DNA of 64,000 nucleotides from the NCBI GenBank assembly GCA_910577115.1, contig CAJTMC010000003.1, forward strand, positions 97,348-161,347. Reading direction: 5' to 3'. Position 1 is the first letter of the stretch. Each line of letters opens with the position of its first letter. Below the pieces are notes generated by a model. The model was not told where the DNA came from. It was given only the letters and a program-made list of their open reading frames with translations, and searched no databases. Below, piece after piece: positions 17,678 through 27,355 of this stretch. The DNA is from an uncultured Lachnospiraceae bacterium (lineage in GTDB: Bacteria; Bacillota; Clostridia; Lachnospirales; Lachnospiraceae). The translations under genes were made by a program, and so were the position numbers.

Positions 17678-18697
17678 TTATGCTTTCTTACTTTCCTTAA
17701 TTTTGGCAAATATCGCCTGCAGAAGAATAAAGAAACATAACAGAATCGCCGTAATAATATTCGCCCACGAGCTTACCAGCTTACCATTTGACTTAACTAA
17801 AGTTGAAATGGTTCCGTTGATAAACACGCCGACAAGGGAACCGAGCACATTTCCCACACCGCCGGTCAGAAGCGTTCCGCCGATAACGGAAGAAGAAATT
17901 GCGTCCATTTCCAATCCTGTTGCCTGCGTTGTCGTGCCGCACATCGTGTTTAAGCAATAGCAGATACCGCCAATCGATGTTAAAAGACTGCAGAGCGTAT
18001 ATGTAAGCAGCTTTGTCTTGCGGACATTCAGTCCCATTAAAGTAGCGGATACCTGATTGCCTCCCACTGCATAGATGCTTCTTCCAAATTTGGTATATTT
18101 GAGCATCAGGAAAACGACTACGACTACCAAAAGCGCAACAACAACCGTAGGCCGGATAAACGGAACCTGATAAATCCCCTTCTTGTTCGTGTATCCGCCA
18201 AATGGAATGTTAATCTTCATATTTGAGATTGCAGTAAAGAGTTTATCCGAAACGATGCTCACCTGATCTTTACAGATTACCGCCGTCATACCTCGTGCAA
18301 AGAACATGCCCGCCATCGTAACGATAAACGGCTGAATCTCCAAATAAGCCACGCAATATCCCTGAACCATTCCAAATACAATACCAATAAGCAGCACAAG
18401 AATCATCAGCACAGGGCTGCCCATTCCCCAGCGTTCCATACCGACTGCCAAAAACATACAGTCCATAGCAATCAGGGAACCTACGGAAATATCAATACCG
18501 CCTGTCAGCATAACACAGGTCATACCGCTTGCAACGGCAATCAGTCCCGCATTGTTAATCAGTACGTTTAAAAACGTCTGAAGATGCGTAAATCCCTTAT
18601 CCGCATAAATAATGCAGCCACCCAGATACATGACAACAAACAAGATGATTGTAATCGCCAATAAAATATTATTGCCTCCAAGCTTTAACTTTTTCAT
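17678..18697 (-). CDS. Sugar ABC transporter permease, YjfF-like
   Basis: 339 residues with about eight to ten hydrophobic segments. Family signature for ribose/galactofuranose-class permeases is seen in GGIDISVGS and GGVGNVLGSLVG. It is the second membrane subunit of the importer; E. coli YjfF is the equivalent in the YtfQRT-YjfF galactofuranose system. It starts two bases after the stop of the other permease gene. The actual sugar is inferred from the binding-protein match only. Confidence 0.88.
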   Translation of the reverse strand: MKKLKLGGNNILLAITIILFVVMYLGGCIIYADKGFTHLQTFLNVLINNAGLIAVASGMTCVMLTGGIDISVGSLIAMDCMFLAVGMERWGMGSPVLMILVLLIGIVFGMVQGYCVAYLEIQPFIVTMAGMFFARGMTAVICKDQVSIVSDKLFTAISNMKINIPFGGYTNKKGIYQVPFIRPTVVVALLVVVVVFLMLKYTKFGRSIYAVGGNQVSATLMGLNVRKTKLLTYTLCSLLTSIGGICYCLNTMCGTTTQATGLEMDAISSSVIGGTLLTGGVGNVLGSLVGVFINGTISTLVKSNGKLVSSWANIITAILLCFFILLQAIFAKIKESKKA

Positions 18698-18699
18698 CT

Positions 18700-19761
18700 T
18701 TATGCCACCTCCTTTGCCACCGCCCTTTTCGCGGACATCTTTTTGAAGTAATCCTTTACAGGCTGTGACTGGATAACTACGATCAGGATAACTACGATTG
18801 CCTTAAACACCGGAGCCTGTGCGGAAGAAACGCCCAAAGCATACAATGTTGTGGTAATCGCCTGAATCGTGTACGCACCGATAATTGATCCTGCAAGGTT
18901 GAACTTACCGCCTCCAAGGCTGTTACCGCCCAATGCCACTGCAAGAATGGCATCCAATTCCATATTCAGACCGATGTTATTTGTATCCGCAGAGTAAATT
19001 CTGCAAGTTGCAACCAAACCGGCAATACCTGCGCACAGACCGCAGATTACATAACATAACAGAATAATCTTTGCGGAATTAAAACCGGAAATTCTTGAAG
19101 CCCTTTTATTAATACCGACACTTTGGATATAAGTTCCAAGCGCTGTCGATTTTAATACAACCGATGCAATAGCAACACAAACTGCCGCAATAATAATCGG
19201 TGTCGGAATAATACCGCAATATGCGCCGAAAAACTGGAAAGAAGGAACACGCACATATACGATATTGCTGTTGCACAGCAGAAGTCCGATCGCTCTGCCC
19301 GCCGACCATAGAATCAGCGTTGCGACCATTGGCTGGATATTCATATAAGCTACTAAAAATCCGTTAAACAGACCGCAGACACATGCGATTGCAATACCTG
19401 CAAGCATACCTACCCAAAGGGGCACCGCATAATTGCTTACATTCGTCACGCCGTAGCCTGCCAGCAGCATACAGCACAGACCACCAGACAAACTCATTAC
19501 GGAACCTACGGAAATATCCGTACCTGCGGAAGCAGACACTACAAGCGTCATACCAATCGCCAGAATTGCAACTTCACTGCCACGGTTTAAGATATCAATC
19601 AAACGTCCGTATAAAATACCGTTATTAATACTGATTGAGAAAAACCCAAACGGAGCATTCCCGCTTGCAATATCATAAATCACATTGATCATCATTACGA
19701 GAAGCATACTGAAAATTGGCAGGAACAGCTTCATTTTTGTTATTTTTTTCACTTTATCCAT
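18700..19761 (-). CDS. Sugar ABC transporter permease, YtfT-like
   Basis: 353 residues with multiple membrane segments and the family signature SAGTDISVGSVMSLSGG; a second conserved segment is GGNSLGGGKFNLAGS. Forms the membrane channel with the adjacent YjfF-like protein and is energised by the ATPase encoded just upstream; its first base is the last base of that gene's stop region, so translation is coupled. Confidence 0.88.
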   Translation of the reverse strand: MDKVKKITKMKLFLPIFSMLLVMMINVIYDIASGNAPFGFFSISINNGILYGRLIDILNRGSEVAILAIGMTLVVSASAGTDISVGSVMSLSGGLCCMLLAGYGVTNVSNYAVPLWVGMLAGIAIACVCGLFNGFLVAYMNIQPMVATLILWSAGRAIGLLLCNSNIVYVRVPSFQFFGAYCGIIPTPIIIAAVCVAIASVVLKSTALGTYIQSVGINKRASRISGFNSAKIILLCYVICGLCAGIAGLVATCRIYSADTNNIGLNMELDAILAVALGGNSLGGGKFNLAGSIIGAYTIQAITTTLYALGVSSAQAPVFKAIVVILIVVIQSQPVKDYFKKMSAKRAVAKEVA

Positions 19762-21278
19762 TATTTTCCACCTCCCGCAATTGCCTTCATAACACCTTCC
19801 TGAGTCAGATCATCGCCGCTGATTTCTCCGACCTTGGCGCCATCTCTGAGCACTGCCATACGGTTGCAGGTTCGAAGCATCTCTTCAATCTCCGAAGAAA
19901 TAAACATAACGCTCTTCCCTTCGTCCGCAAGCTTGAGCACCAGTTTCTGAATCTCTGTCTTGGTTCCGATATCAATACCGCGGGTTGGTTCGTCTAAAAT
20001 CAGGAAATCCGGATCGGTTGCAAGCCACCTTGCCAAAATCGCCTTCTGCTGGTTTCCGCCGGAAAGCTGCTTGATTAAGGTTTCCCTGCTTGCTGTCTTT
20101 ATTTGTAACATTTCAATAAATTTATCTGCGATTTCAATCTGCTTTGCCATTGGAATCTTCTTGAAAATACCCTGTTTTGCCTGCATGGCAAGAATAATGT
20201 TTTCGCGCACTGACAAATCTCCGATAATCCCTTCTGCTTTTCTGTCGTCCGGCAGAAGTCCCATACCAAGATTCATGGCATCAATCGGATTCTTGATCGT
20301 CACTTCCTTCTCTTTTACCTTTAAAGTACCTGTCTGAGCCCTGTCTGCACCATAAATCGCACGCGCCAGTTCGCTTCGTCCGCTTCCCAGAAGTCCGGTC
20401 AGTCCGATGACTTCCCCTTTATGGATCTCCAAATCAAACGGTTTAATCGTTCCGGCATGGCTAAGTCCCTTTGCATCAATGACAAGGGGTTCCTTCGACT
20501 TGTCACCGCTGCCCTCCTGCTTGATGCTGGCAAGATCGTCAAAGTCCTTACCCATCATGGCTGCAACCAGCTTCACGCGCGGCAGCTCATCAATGCTGTA
20601 TTCCCCTACCAGCGTGCCGTTTCTAAGAACGGTGATGCCGTCACAGATCTCATAAACCTGCTCCAAAAAGTGTGTTACAAACATGATGCCAACGCCCTTC
20701 TCGCGAAGTCTTCTCATCATTACGAAAAGCTTTGCCACCTCATTATCGTCCAGTGAAGAGGTCGGTTCATCCAAAATCAGAACCTTGCAATCCATATCCA
20801 CCGCACGCGCAATTGCGATCATCTGCTGCAGCGCCAGTGAATATTCTTCCAGATTCTGCGTTACATCAACGTCCAAATCCAGATCTTTCATCAGCTTTGC
20901 CGCCATTTCGTTCATTTTCCTTCTGTTTACCGTATGGAATTTTGTCATAGGCTCCCTGCCGATAAACAGATTCTCTGCGACAGAAAGATTCGGACACAGG
21001 TTTACTTCCTGATACACCGTTGAAATTCCTTTGCGTTGGGCATCTAAGGTATCCCTGTTCACAATCGGGCCATCAATGCCGTCCAAATAGATTTCTCCGG
21101 CCTCAAACTTATTTACCCCGGTAAGACATTTAATCAGTGTGGATTTTCCGGCGCCGTTTTCCCCCATAAGCGCGCGAATCTCGCCTTTTCTCAGATTGAA
21201 ATCCACATTTTCCAACGCTTTTACACCGGGGAAGGTCATACAGATTCCTTTTGCACTTAAAACAATATTATTTTCCAT
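19761..21278 (-). CDS. Sugar ABC transporter ATPase (two nucleotide-binding domains), YtfR-like
   Basis: 505 residues. First domain has GENGAGKST, and DEPTSSLD; second domain has LLGSGRSE (a degenerate Walker A usual in this class), LSGGNQQKA and DEPTRGID. This double-domain layout is that of RbsA/MglA/YtfR. The ATG at 21278 follows an AAGGAGA site; the longer frame to 21350 would run through the hairpin upstream and is rejected. It supplies ATP hydrolysis for the importer formed with the two permeases downstream. Confidence 0.93.
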   Translation of the reverse strand: MENNIVLSAKGICMTFPGVKALENVDFNLRKGEIRALMGENGAGKSTLIKCLTGVNKFEAGEIYLDGIDGPIVNRDTLDAQRKGISTVYQEVNLCPNLSVAENLFIGREPMTKFHTVNRRKMNEMAAKLMKDLDLDVDVTQNLEEYSLALQQMIAIARAVDMDCKVLILDEPTSSLDDNEVAKLFVMMRRLREKGVGIMFVTHFLEQVYEICDGITVLRNGTLVGEYSIDELPRVKLVAAMMGKDFDDLASIKQEGSGDKSKEPLVIDAKGLSHAGTIKPFDLEIHKGEVIGLTGLLGSGRSELARAIYGADRAQTGTLKVKEKEVTIKNPIDAMNLGMGLLPDDRKAEGIIGDLSVRENIILAMQAKQGIFKKIPMAKQIEIADKFIEMLQIKTASRETLIKQLSGGNQQKAILARWLATDPDFLILDEPTRGIDIGTKTEIQKLVLKLADEGKSVMFISSEIEEMLRTCNRMAVLRDGAKVGEISGDDLTQEGVMKAIAGGGK

Positions 21279-21330
21279 AAAGACATCTCCTTCCAGAGTT
21301 TTTCTTCCCGGGTATGAATTTTTGTAAAAT

Positions 21331-21375
21331 ATGAGGGGAGAATACCCCATCCCTCTCGGGATTTTCTCCCCTCAT
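21331..21375 (-). terminator. Attenuator-like hairpin between first binding protein and ATPase genes
   Basis: ATGAGGGGAGAA (21331-21342) pairs with TTCTCCCCTCAT (21364-21375) and the inner sequence can extend the stem. Such hairpins after the binding-protein gene are known in sugar ABC operons to leave more message for the binding protein than for the membrane subunits. The T run on the minus strand is weak (ATTTTAC), suggesting partial termination or 3'-end protection. Confidence 0.75.
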
Positions 21376-21398
21376 CCTATTATTTTTTAAACTTAATC

Positions 21399-22508
21399 TT
21401 AGTAAGCACGACCATCCAATACTTCCTGGCTCATTGTTACTGCATAATCGCTTGTGATACCAGGCGCTACGAATGCTTCGTCTTCAACGAGTGTCCATGC
21501 GTCAACTGTTTCGCCTGCCTCAAGCTTCTTGATAACGCCTTCTGCGAAACCAGCCTGAAGAGGGTTACACTCTACGTTACATGTAATCTTTCCGTCTAAT
21601 GTGTACTGAAGTCCGTCGTGTGTAGCGTCGAATGAGATAATGATTACATCGCCGTCAACACCGTATGTAATTCCTGCTGCATCCATTGCGTCCATTGCGC
21701 CGTATGCTTCGTTATCGTTCTGGCATACAACTACGTTGAAATCGCTGTAAGACTTAATGAATGACTCCATAACTTCCTGACCGCCTGCCTGTGTGAAATC
21801 ACCGGACTGAGAATCAAGAACCGTCCAATTCGAGTTCTGCGCAACGATATTGTTAAATCCTTCTGTACGTCCAAGTGTTGCAGATGCTCCAACAGATCCT
21901 TCAATTACAAGAATGTTTGCATCTTCGCCGTTTAAGTACTCAGCAAGCCAGTTACCTGCTGCCTCGCCCTCTGCAACCATGTCGCAGCCAAGCGCTGTTG
22001 TATACAGAGAAGGATCAGCATCTACTGCACGGTCTACGATCAGAACCGGAATGCCTGCGTCCTGAGCTTCCTGAAGAACGGTATCCCATCCTGCTGACTG
22101 GATCGGAGCGATACAGATATAATCTAATTCCTGCTCGATAAATCCACGAACTGTCTCAATCTGAACTGCATGATCGTTGTCACAGTCTACAAATGATAAC
22201 TCATATCCGTTTTCTGCGCTGAACGTATCCTGATAGTTCTTTGTGTTTGCTGCACGCCAGTCTGACTCATGTCCAACCTGTGCAAAACCAACTGTAATTA
22301 CCTCACCGCTTGCTGCAGGCTCTGCTGTCTGTGTCTCAGCGGGTACCTCTGCAGGTGTTGTCTCTGCAGGCGCTGCCTGTGTTTCAGCCGGAGCTGCAGG
22401 TGTTGTCTCTGCAGGCGCTGCTGTGGGCTCTGATGAATTGCCGCATCCTGCAAGCATAGTTGCTGTCATTGCTACGCACATCAGTGCGCCAACCAATTTC
22501 TTTTTCAT
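21399..22508 (-). CDS. First sugar-binding lipoprotein, YtfQ-like
   Basis: 369 residues. Signal peptide with lipobox MLAGC, then an Ala/Pro/Thr/Glu-rich linker (about residues 28-70) made of imperfect repeats of PAETTPAA, then a galactofuranose/ribose-type binding domain starting ITVGFAQVGHESDWRAANT. It has GDFTQAGGQEVMESF as in YtfQ. The linker probably spaces the domain from the membrane through the wall. First gene of the transport operon, with GGAGGG at about 22517-22522. An imperfect dyad (22543-22563) lies in its leader. The two-component genes upstream probably control it. Confidence 0.9.
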   Translation of the reverse strand: MKKKLVGALMCVAMTATMLAGCGNSSEPTAAPAETTPAAPAETQAAPAETTPAEVPAETQTAEPAASGEVITVGFAQVGHESDWRAANTKNYQDTFSAENGYELSFVDCDNDHAVQIETVRGFIEQELDYICIAPIQSAGWDTVLQEAQDAGIPVLIVDRAVDADPSLYTTALGCDMVAEGEAAGNWLAEYLNGEDANILVIEGSVGASATLGRTEGFNNIVAQNSNWTVLDSQSGDFTQAGGQEVMESFIKSYSDFNVVVCQNDNEAYGAMDAMDAAGITYGVDGDVIIISFDATHDGLQYTLDGKITCNVECNPLQAGFAEGVIKKLEAGETVDAWTLVEDEAFVAPGITSDYAVTMSQEVLDGRAY

Positions 22509-22542
22509 AAATAAATTCCCTCCATTAAATAAAAAATTATTC

Positions 22543-22563
22543 CGTAACCGATTTTCGATTACG
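22543..22563. promoter_or_regulatory. Dyad upstream of first sugar-binding protein gene
   Basis: CGTAACCGA and TCGATTACG surround TTT; pairing continues outward as TTC/GAA with one mismatch. On the minus strand a TATAAT-like box (about 22574-22569) lies just upstream, without a good minus-35, which fits an activator-dependent promoter. Either an operator or a leader hairpin. Confidence 0.45.
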
Positions 22564-22690
22564 AAATAATTATAACTTATAATTTGCTTTATGTATACGG
22601 TAAATTTAAGAAATTTGTATATTTTTTTATCTTTATTTCATAATTCACCCCTGTTTTTGGTTAAAATGTTCAATTTTTTACGGAAAAAGG

Positions 22691-24136
22691 TTACTTTTTT
22701 ACGGCAGGAACAGTCACCCAAATACATGTTCCCTTCCCGTAAGCGCTCTCAATTTTTAACCCGTACTCATGTCCGTAGTTCAACCGAATCCGCTCATTTA
22801 CATTAAATAATCCGAATCCGCCTTTTTCCTTTGTGCTTTCGATTTCCCCCGTAATAATCTTTCTCACCTCATTCAGACGCGATTCCTTCATGCCAATGCC
22901 GTCATCTTTTACCTGAAATTCCAGCAGCCCCTCCCGAATGCACCCTATAACATAAATATGCCCTAACCCGCGCTTTCCTTTAATTCCATGATAAAGTGCA
23001 TTCTCAACCAGAGGCTGCAGCGTAAGCTTTAAGATTTCACAGTCATAAGCCTCTTCATCAATATTAATTTCGTAATCCAAAATATCACGATAACGGAATT
23101 GCTGGATTTGCAGATAGCTGTTAATGTGCGCCTCTTCGTCCTTGACGGAAATGTAATCCTTACCCTTGCTGAGCGTCGTCCGAAAAAAATCGGAAAGCGC
23201 AGATACCATGCTCACAACCTGCTGCGTCTCTTTTGACTCCGCAAGCCAGATAATGTTGTCAAGCGTATTGTACAGGAAATGGGGATTAATCTGCTCCTGG
23301 AGAAGGCGAAGCTCCGCCGCCCTTAAGTTTAATTCCTCGACGCGGATATCCTCGACAAGCTTTCCGATTTCCTCCACCATGCGGTTAAAGCTTGCATTCA
23401 AAACCGCAATTTCGTCAATTTTTTCCTCATGGGCACGCGTCTCAAAGTCTCCGCTTCCTGCCCGTTCGGCAGCGCGGCACAAGTGACGGATCGGGCTTGT
23501 AATTCCCTCCATGATTCTGCGGCTGATTGTCAGTGCGCCAATCAGAATAATCACAAGAAGAATGCTCGTAATAGTAATGGCTTTCTCAACCCTGCTTCGT
23601 ATTCCCTCTTTGAGCGCCTCCATATTTCTCGTCTGCTCATAAATATAAAACTGAATCTCCTCCTGTATCAGCTCTGTGAGCACTCTGATATCAAGATCAA
23701 GACGCTCCATATTCACCTCATAGCTTCCGCTGTTCAGGGCAGATTCCTCTATCTCGATAACTCTGTCCTTTAATGTATCTAAGCTTTTGAGAATACCGCT
23801 CAGCCTTGTTCTCGCCGCCTCGGTATCCGCCTCTTTGGATAATGTGCCAAACATTTCGCGCGCTTCGTCGATCATCTGCACCGGCTTGTTTGTATCAATA
23901 ATATCGTTTGCACGCTCTGAGTTTACGACGATAATGTACATGGAATAGTCAAGGTCATCTTTAAAATTGATGTTATATTCATTTGCCTTTGTTATTTTTT
24001 CCACAATCTCGTCGTACTGTGCCGACACATTATTTGTCATCACCAACAGATAGGTAATCAATATCGTAAGCGGCAAAAGACTTACCAAAAGCAGCATATA
24101 AAGCCTGTTTTTCAGCGAAGAACCCTTTTTTTTCAT
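22691..24136 (-). CDS. Sensor histidine kinase, LytS/YesM type
   Basis: About 481 residues from the ATG at 24136; an alternative ATG at 24175 lies inside a 16-bp tandem repeat. One N-terminal membrane helix, an extracellular sensing region of about 150 residues, a second helix near residue 210, a HAMP linker, the phosphoacceptor region EQINPHFLYNTLDNIIW and the ATP-binding region LVENALYHGIKGKRG. This class senses extracellular solutes and passes phosphate to AraC-type regulators such as the one encoded immediately upstream. The following genes are a sugar importer, so it probably senses that sugar, perhaps through the binding proteins. Confidence 0.9.
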   Translation of the reverse strand: MKKKGSSLKNRLYMLLLVSLLPLTILITYLLVMTNNVSAQYDEIVEKITKANEYNINFKDDLDYSMYIIVVNSERANDIIDTNKPVQMIDEAREMFGTLSKEADTEAARTRLSGILKSLDTLKDRVIEIEESALNSGSYEVNMERLDLDIRVLTELIQEEIQFYIYEQTRNMEALKEGIRSRVEKAITITSILLVIILIGALTISRRIMEGITSPIRHLCRAAERAGSGDFETRAHEEKIDEIAVLNASFNRMVEEIGKLVEDIRVEELNLRAAELRLLQEQINPHFLYNTLDNIIWLAESKETQQVVSMVSALSDFFRTTLSKGKDYISVKDEEAHINSYLQIQQFRYRDILDYEINIDEEAYDCEILKLTLQPLVENALYHGIKGKRGLGHIYVIGCIREGLLEFQVKDDGIGMKESRLNEVRKIITGEIESTKEKGGFGLFNVNERIRLNYGHEYGLKIESAYGKGTCIWVTVPAVKK

Positions 24137-24154
24137 ATTCCGTATCCTGCCTTT

Positions 24155-24202
24155 TTCACGAATGCATGCCTTCATGAATGCATGCCTTCACGAATGCATT
24201 CG
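24155..24202. repeat. Three 16-bp tandem repeats at regulator/kinase junction
   Basis: Units TTCACGAATGCATGCC (24155-24170), TTCATGAATGCATGCC (24171-24186) and a partial third (24187-24199). On the minus strand the third unit supplies the last codons and TGA stop of the response regulator, and the second supplies an ATG that could start the kinase. Changes in copy number would alter the spacing or coupling between the two genes. Confidence 0.9.
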
Positions 24203-25759
24203 ATATTCCTTCGGCGTGCAGTTCTGTGTTTTCTTAAACAGACTGCCAAAGTAATGTGCGTCCTTGTACCCCACCTCGTAGGCAATCTCCGTACTCTTTT
24301 TTGAAGTTGTGCGCAGAAGCTCCTTCGCCTTTTCCATGCGCACTCTTGTGAGATATTCGATAAACGTCTCGCCAAGCTCCTGACTGAAAATGGCGCTGAA
24401 ATGGTTGGGACTTAAATTCACGCTCGCCGCAACGGTATTGAGCGAAATGTCACTCTGATGATAATGCTCCTCAATATATTCCTGCGCCTGCTTTAATACC
24501 GTATCGTATTTGCCCGGCAATGCCTTTTCCCGAAGGGCAATCGCCGTCTCAAGCAGTTTTTTCAGATACTGCTTTGTATCCTCAACGGAAGCAAACACCT
24601 TCATAAACTCCTGCTTATCGCCGTAAAGCTTTGCAAGCTCCTGCTTTTGATACCCCATTTTTTGAGAAAAGCTTACCGTAATAATATAAATATCCATTAC
24701 CACATACTGCCGAAAAAGTATGGACTGTATATTATTCCCTCCCGTTTTATGAAAATACGAGTCGATAAACACAGCAACATCTTCTTTTAAACCTGTGCTT
24801 AAAAACTGTTCCAAAGCCCTGCGGTCTGTCTGTGATAAATTCAGGCTCTCAAGGTCAAGCGTCGTATCCTGTGTATCCTCTACCTGATAAATTTTATTTT
24901 TTTCCGCCAAAAAACGATGTGCAAAACGTTTGTTTGCTCTCTCGTAACAAACACTAAGGTCTCCAAGCCGCTCCGTCCGTTTGCCAAGCACGCCAAAATA
25001 TTCCGTCTGGTTTTCTGTTTTTACCAGCTTCTCAATCGAAGCCCCGATATCGTTTTCCAGCGCGCTTAAAGGATACTCCTCCGTTCCCTTTAAGAGAATC
25101 CAAAATTCCTCCCTGCCCCGGTCGGCAATTTCTATATTGATATAAACCTCTTTTAATTTCTGAAAGCCCTGCCGGATTTCCTCAATACGCTTGTTCGCCT
25201 CGTCCACATCATTTCCCAAAAAAAGCTGTAGGAGCAATAAATTATACTCCGACGCCGCAAGCTCAATACCAAGCGCACGCCCCTCTTTTAAAAGAAGGGA
25301 AACGCTCATATTGCCCAAGACAAGCTTTCTGAAAAATTTCATTTCCTCATCGACGCCGTTTTTCACAGCTTCCTTTTCCCGCTGCTCCAAAATGGTCTTT
25401 TGGACGCGGTGAAGCGTCTCAAGCAGCTTTGCGCTTGTGACAGGCTTTAACAGATATTCGGCAATTCCGATATCAATTGCTTCCTTTGCATAGTCAAATT
25501 CATCGTAGCCGCTCAGGACAATGATTTTGATATCCGGAAGCTCTGCCTTCACAAGGCGGCTCAATTCCAGCCCGTCCATAAAGGGCATCTTAATATCTGT
25601 TATCAGAATATCCGGTTTTTTCTGTATAATCAATGGATAGGCAAGCTCGCCGTCCGCAGCATCTCCGACAAAGGAAAAGTTTTCCTTTTCCCAGTCGATG
25701 TTCTTCTTGATGCCCTCCCGCATAATCATTTCGTCTTCTACCAAAAATATTTTCAGCAT
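24188..25759 (-). CDS. Response regulator with AraC-type DNA-binding domain, YesN-like
   Basis: 523 residues. Receiver domain at 1-120 (VEDEMIMREG, phosphoacceptor in LITDIKMPFMDG, LSGYDEF, LLKPVTSAKL), a long linker, and a C-terminal pair of helix-turn-helix motifs (VAASVNLSPNHFSAIFSQE and STEIAYEVGYKDAHYFGSLFKK). It has GGAGG before the ATG. It is the partner of the histidine kinase gene immediately downstream and a likely activator of the sugar importer operon that follows. Confidence 0.92.
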   Translation of the reverse strand: MLKIFLVEDEMIMREGIKKNIDWEKENFSFVGDAADGELAYPLIIQKKPDILITDIKMPFMDGLELSRLVKAELPDIKIIVLSGYDEFDYAKEAIDIGIAEYLLKPVTSAKLLETLHRVQKTILEQREKEAVKNGVDEEMKFFRKLVLGNMSVSLLLKEGRALGIELAASEYNLLLLQLFLGNDVDEANKRIEEIRQGFQKLKEVYINIEIADRGREEFWILLKGTEEYPLSALENDIGASIEKLVKTENQTEYFGVLGKRTERLGDLSVCYERANKRFAHRFLAEKNKIYQVEDTQDTTLDLESLNLSQTDRRALEQFLSTGLKEDVAVFIDSYFHKTGGNNIQSILFRQYVVMDIYIITVSFSQKMGYQKQELAKLYGDKQEFMKVFASVEDTKQYLKKLLETAIALREKALPGKYDTVLKQAQEYIEEHYHQSDISLNTVAASVNLSPNHFSAIFSQELGETFIEYLTRVRMEKAKELLRTTSKKSTEIAYEVGYKDAHYFGSLFKKTQNCTPKEYRMHS

Positions 25760-25791
25760 CGCCAGCCTCCATTCCGCTCAATCGTTCCGGA

Positions 25792-27309
25792 TCAAACCAA
25801 TTCATACATCTGTTCGAATGTATCTCCTGCAATCACATACACATTATGCAGGTCGTCCTTTCTCACCGCGAGATAGTCTCCCTTCCTTCCGAGCATGTAG
25901 TTCTCCTCGTCCCATTCCGTAAACACCTTTACCCTGTGCGTTAACGGCTTGATGTAGATTTCGATGCCGTCTGTCGCAATACACGCCTTTGCGTACGGAA
26001 TAAGGGAAACGTTTTTTCCGTCCAGTGAGGTCTTTACCGTAGGCTTATACTCTCCCTCGAAGAGATACGGCTCGTCCAAAATCTTATGGCTCTTTTTAAA
26101 ATTCTCTTCCGAAACAAGACGAACCTCGCCGCTCATTCCAATCATAATATACATATCGTCCGTAACCGGCATGTCAAGGTCGCCCTCCAAAGTACGGATT
26201 GTGACCTTCGTCCCTGTCTTAAATACCCCGGACGCCTTCACGCAGCCAAGCCGCAGGTCTTTTCTGCGGTAAGCCTGCATCTGTGATAAATCCGCCGCAT
26301 AATCCTTTGCGTAGATAACCTCCGACTCCTCAAAATATGCCTTTAACCGCTTTTTGAAAAATTCGCCAAGCTGTGTCGCGGCATCATATACGGACTCATA
26401 TTCTTCGGCGTATTCGCGCTGCAAAAGCTCAAGCTGGATTAATCCGCCTGCCTTCTCAACGTGTCCGCCGCCCGAACCGATTTTGTCCGTCAGATAGTCC
26501 GCAAGCTCACTCGCTCTCGTTTCCTTACGGCAGCTTCGCACCGAAAGCTTCACGCCGACCGAAAGAATACTGTACACCACGCAGAAATCCACCGCGTCCA
26601 CCTCAAGCATCATATCCCCGATAATCCCCAAAATATTCGGATCGCAAGGTCTTGCCTTAATTACGGCATAGCGGTGCTGCTCCTCATATTCATATCCGCA
26701 GAGCGCCTCACCTGCAATCTCAAGCTCCGCAAGAGAAATATTGGCATTGCGGAACATCGCGATTTTGCTTCTGTCATACGCCGCATCGTCGCGCAAATCC
26801 TTGTCAAGCGGATGAAAAATCTCCGTAAACTGGTTTGTATCCATCATCAGTCCGTAATATAATGCCGTTGCAAGCTGTTTGTTTTCATTGATATTGATTT
26901 TTTCCCGTTCCAGCAGCTCGCGCACCAGCGTAGAGCACGCGCCAAGACTGCTGCGCACATCATTCAGACGCGGAAGCGGGCCGCTCACCTGATGATGGTC
27001 GATTACGGCAACCTCTTTCGCGTCAAAATGCGTCACATTTCCCTCATCATACTGGCAGTCCACAGTAATCAGAAGGTCCGGTGCTTCAAGCTCTGTCACA
27101 TACTCTATGGGAATTGCAAGCTCGCGCAGCATCAGCACGAGATTGCTTTTCTGAATGACAAATCTCCCGCCGTATACAAAACGTATGTTCTTTCCTTTTT
27201 CCTTAAAATAGGTGTAAAGCCCATAGCCGCTTGCAATTGCGTCCGCATCAGGATTGTCATGGCATTGAATTACGATCGTTTCATATTTTAACAATTCTCT
27301 TAATCTCAT
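25792..27309 (-). CDS. DHH-family phosphoesterase
   Basis: About 505 residues. The metal-binding DHH motifs are CHDNPDADAIASG near the N terminus, TVDCQ, and VIDHHQVSG; the DHHA1 domain is marked by GSGGGHVEKAGG. Such enzymes cleave short oligonucleotides (NrnA) or cyclic dinucleotides (GdpP-like). The C-terminal about 180 residues after DHHA1 are extra compared with NrnA (about 310) and not recognised. Start uncertain among 27309, 27324 and 27339; 27309 has GGGGA six bases upstream. It follows the cobalamin importer genes closely (47 bp) and may be in that transcript. Confidence 0.8.
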   Translation of the reverse strand: MRLRELLKYETIVIQCHDNPDADAIASGYGLYTYFKEKGKNIRFVYGGRFVIQKSNLVLMLRELAIPIEYVTELEAPDLLITVDCQYDEGNVTHFDAKEVAVIDHHQVSGPLPRLNDVRSSLGACSTLVRELLEREKININENKQLATALYYGLMMDTNQFTEIFHPLDKDLRDDAAYDRSKIAMFRNANISLAELEIAGEALCGYEYEEQHRYAVIKARPCDPNILGIIGDMMLEVDAVDFCVVYSILSVGVKLSVRSCRKETRASELADYLTDKIGSGGGHVEKAGGLIQLELLQREYAEEYESVYDAATQLGEFFKKRLKAYFEESEVIYAKDYAADLSQMQAYRRKDLRLGCVKASGVFKTGTKVTIRTLEGDLDMPVTDDMYIMIGMSGEVRLVSEENFKKSHKILDEPYLFEGEYKPTVKTSLDGKNVSLIPYAKACIATDGIEIYIKPLTHRVKVFTEWDEENYMLGRKGDYLAVRKDDLHNVYVIAGDTFEQMYELV

Positions 27310-27355
27310 TCCCTGTCCCCGCATTTTTCCTTTTTCCATAGTATACCAAACGCAA

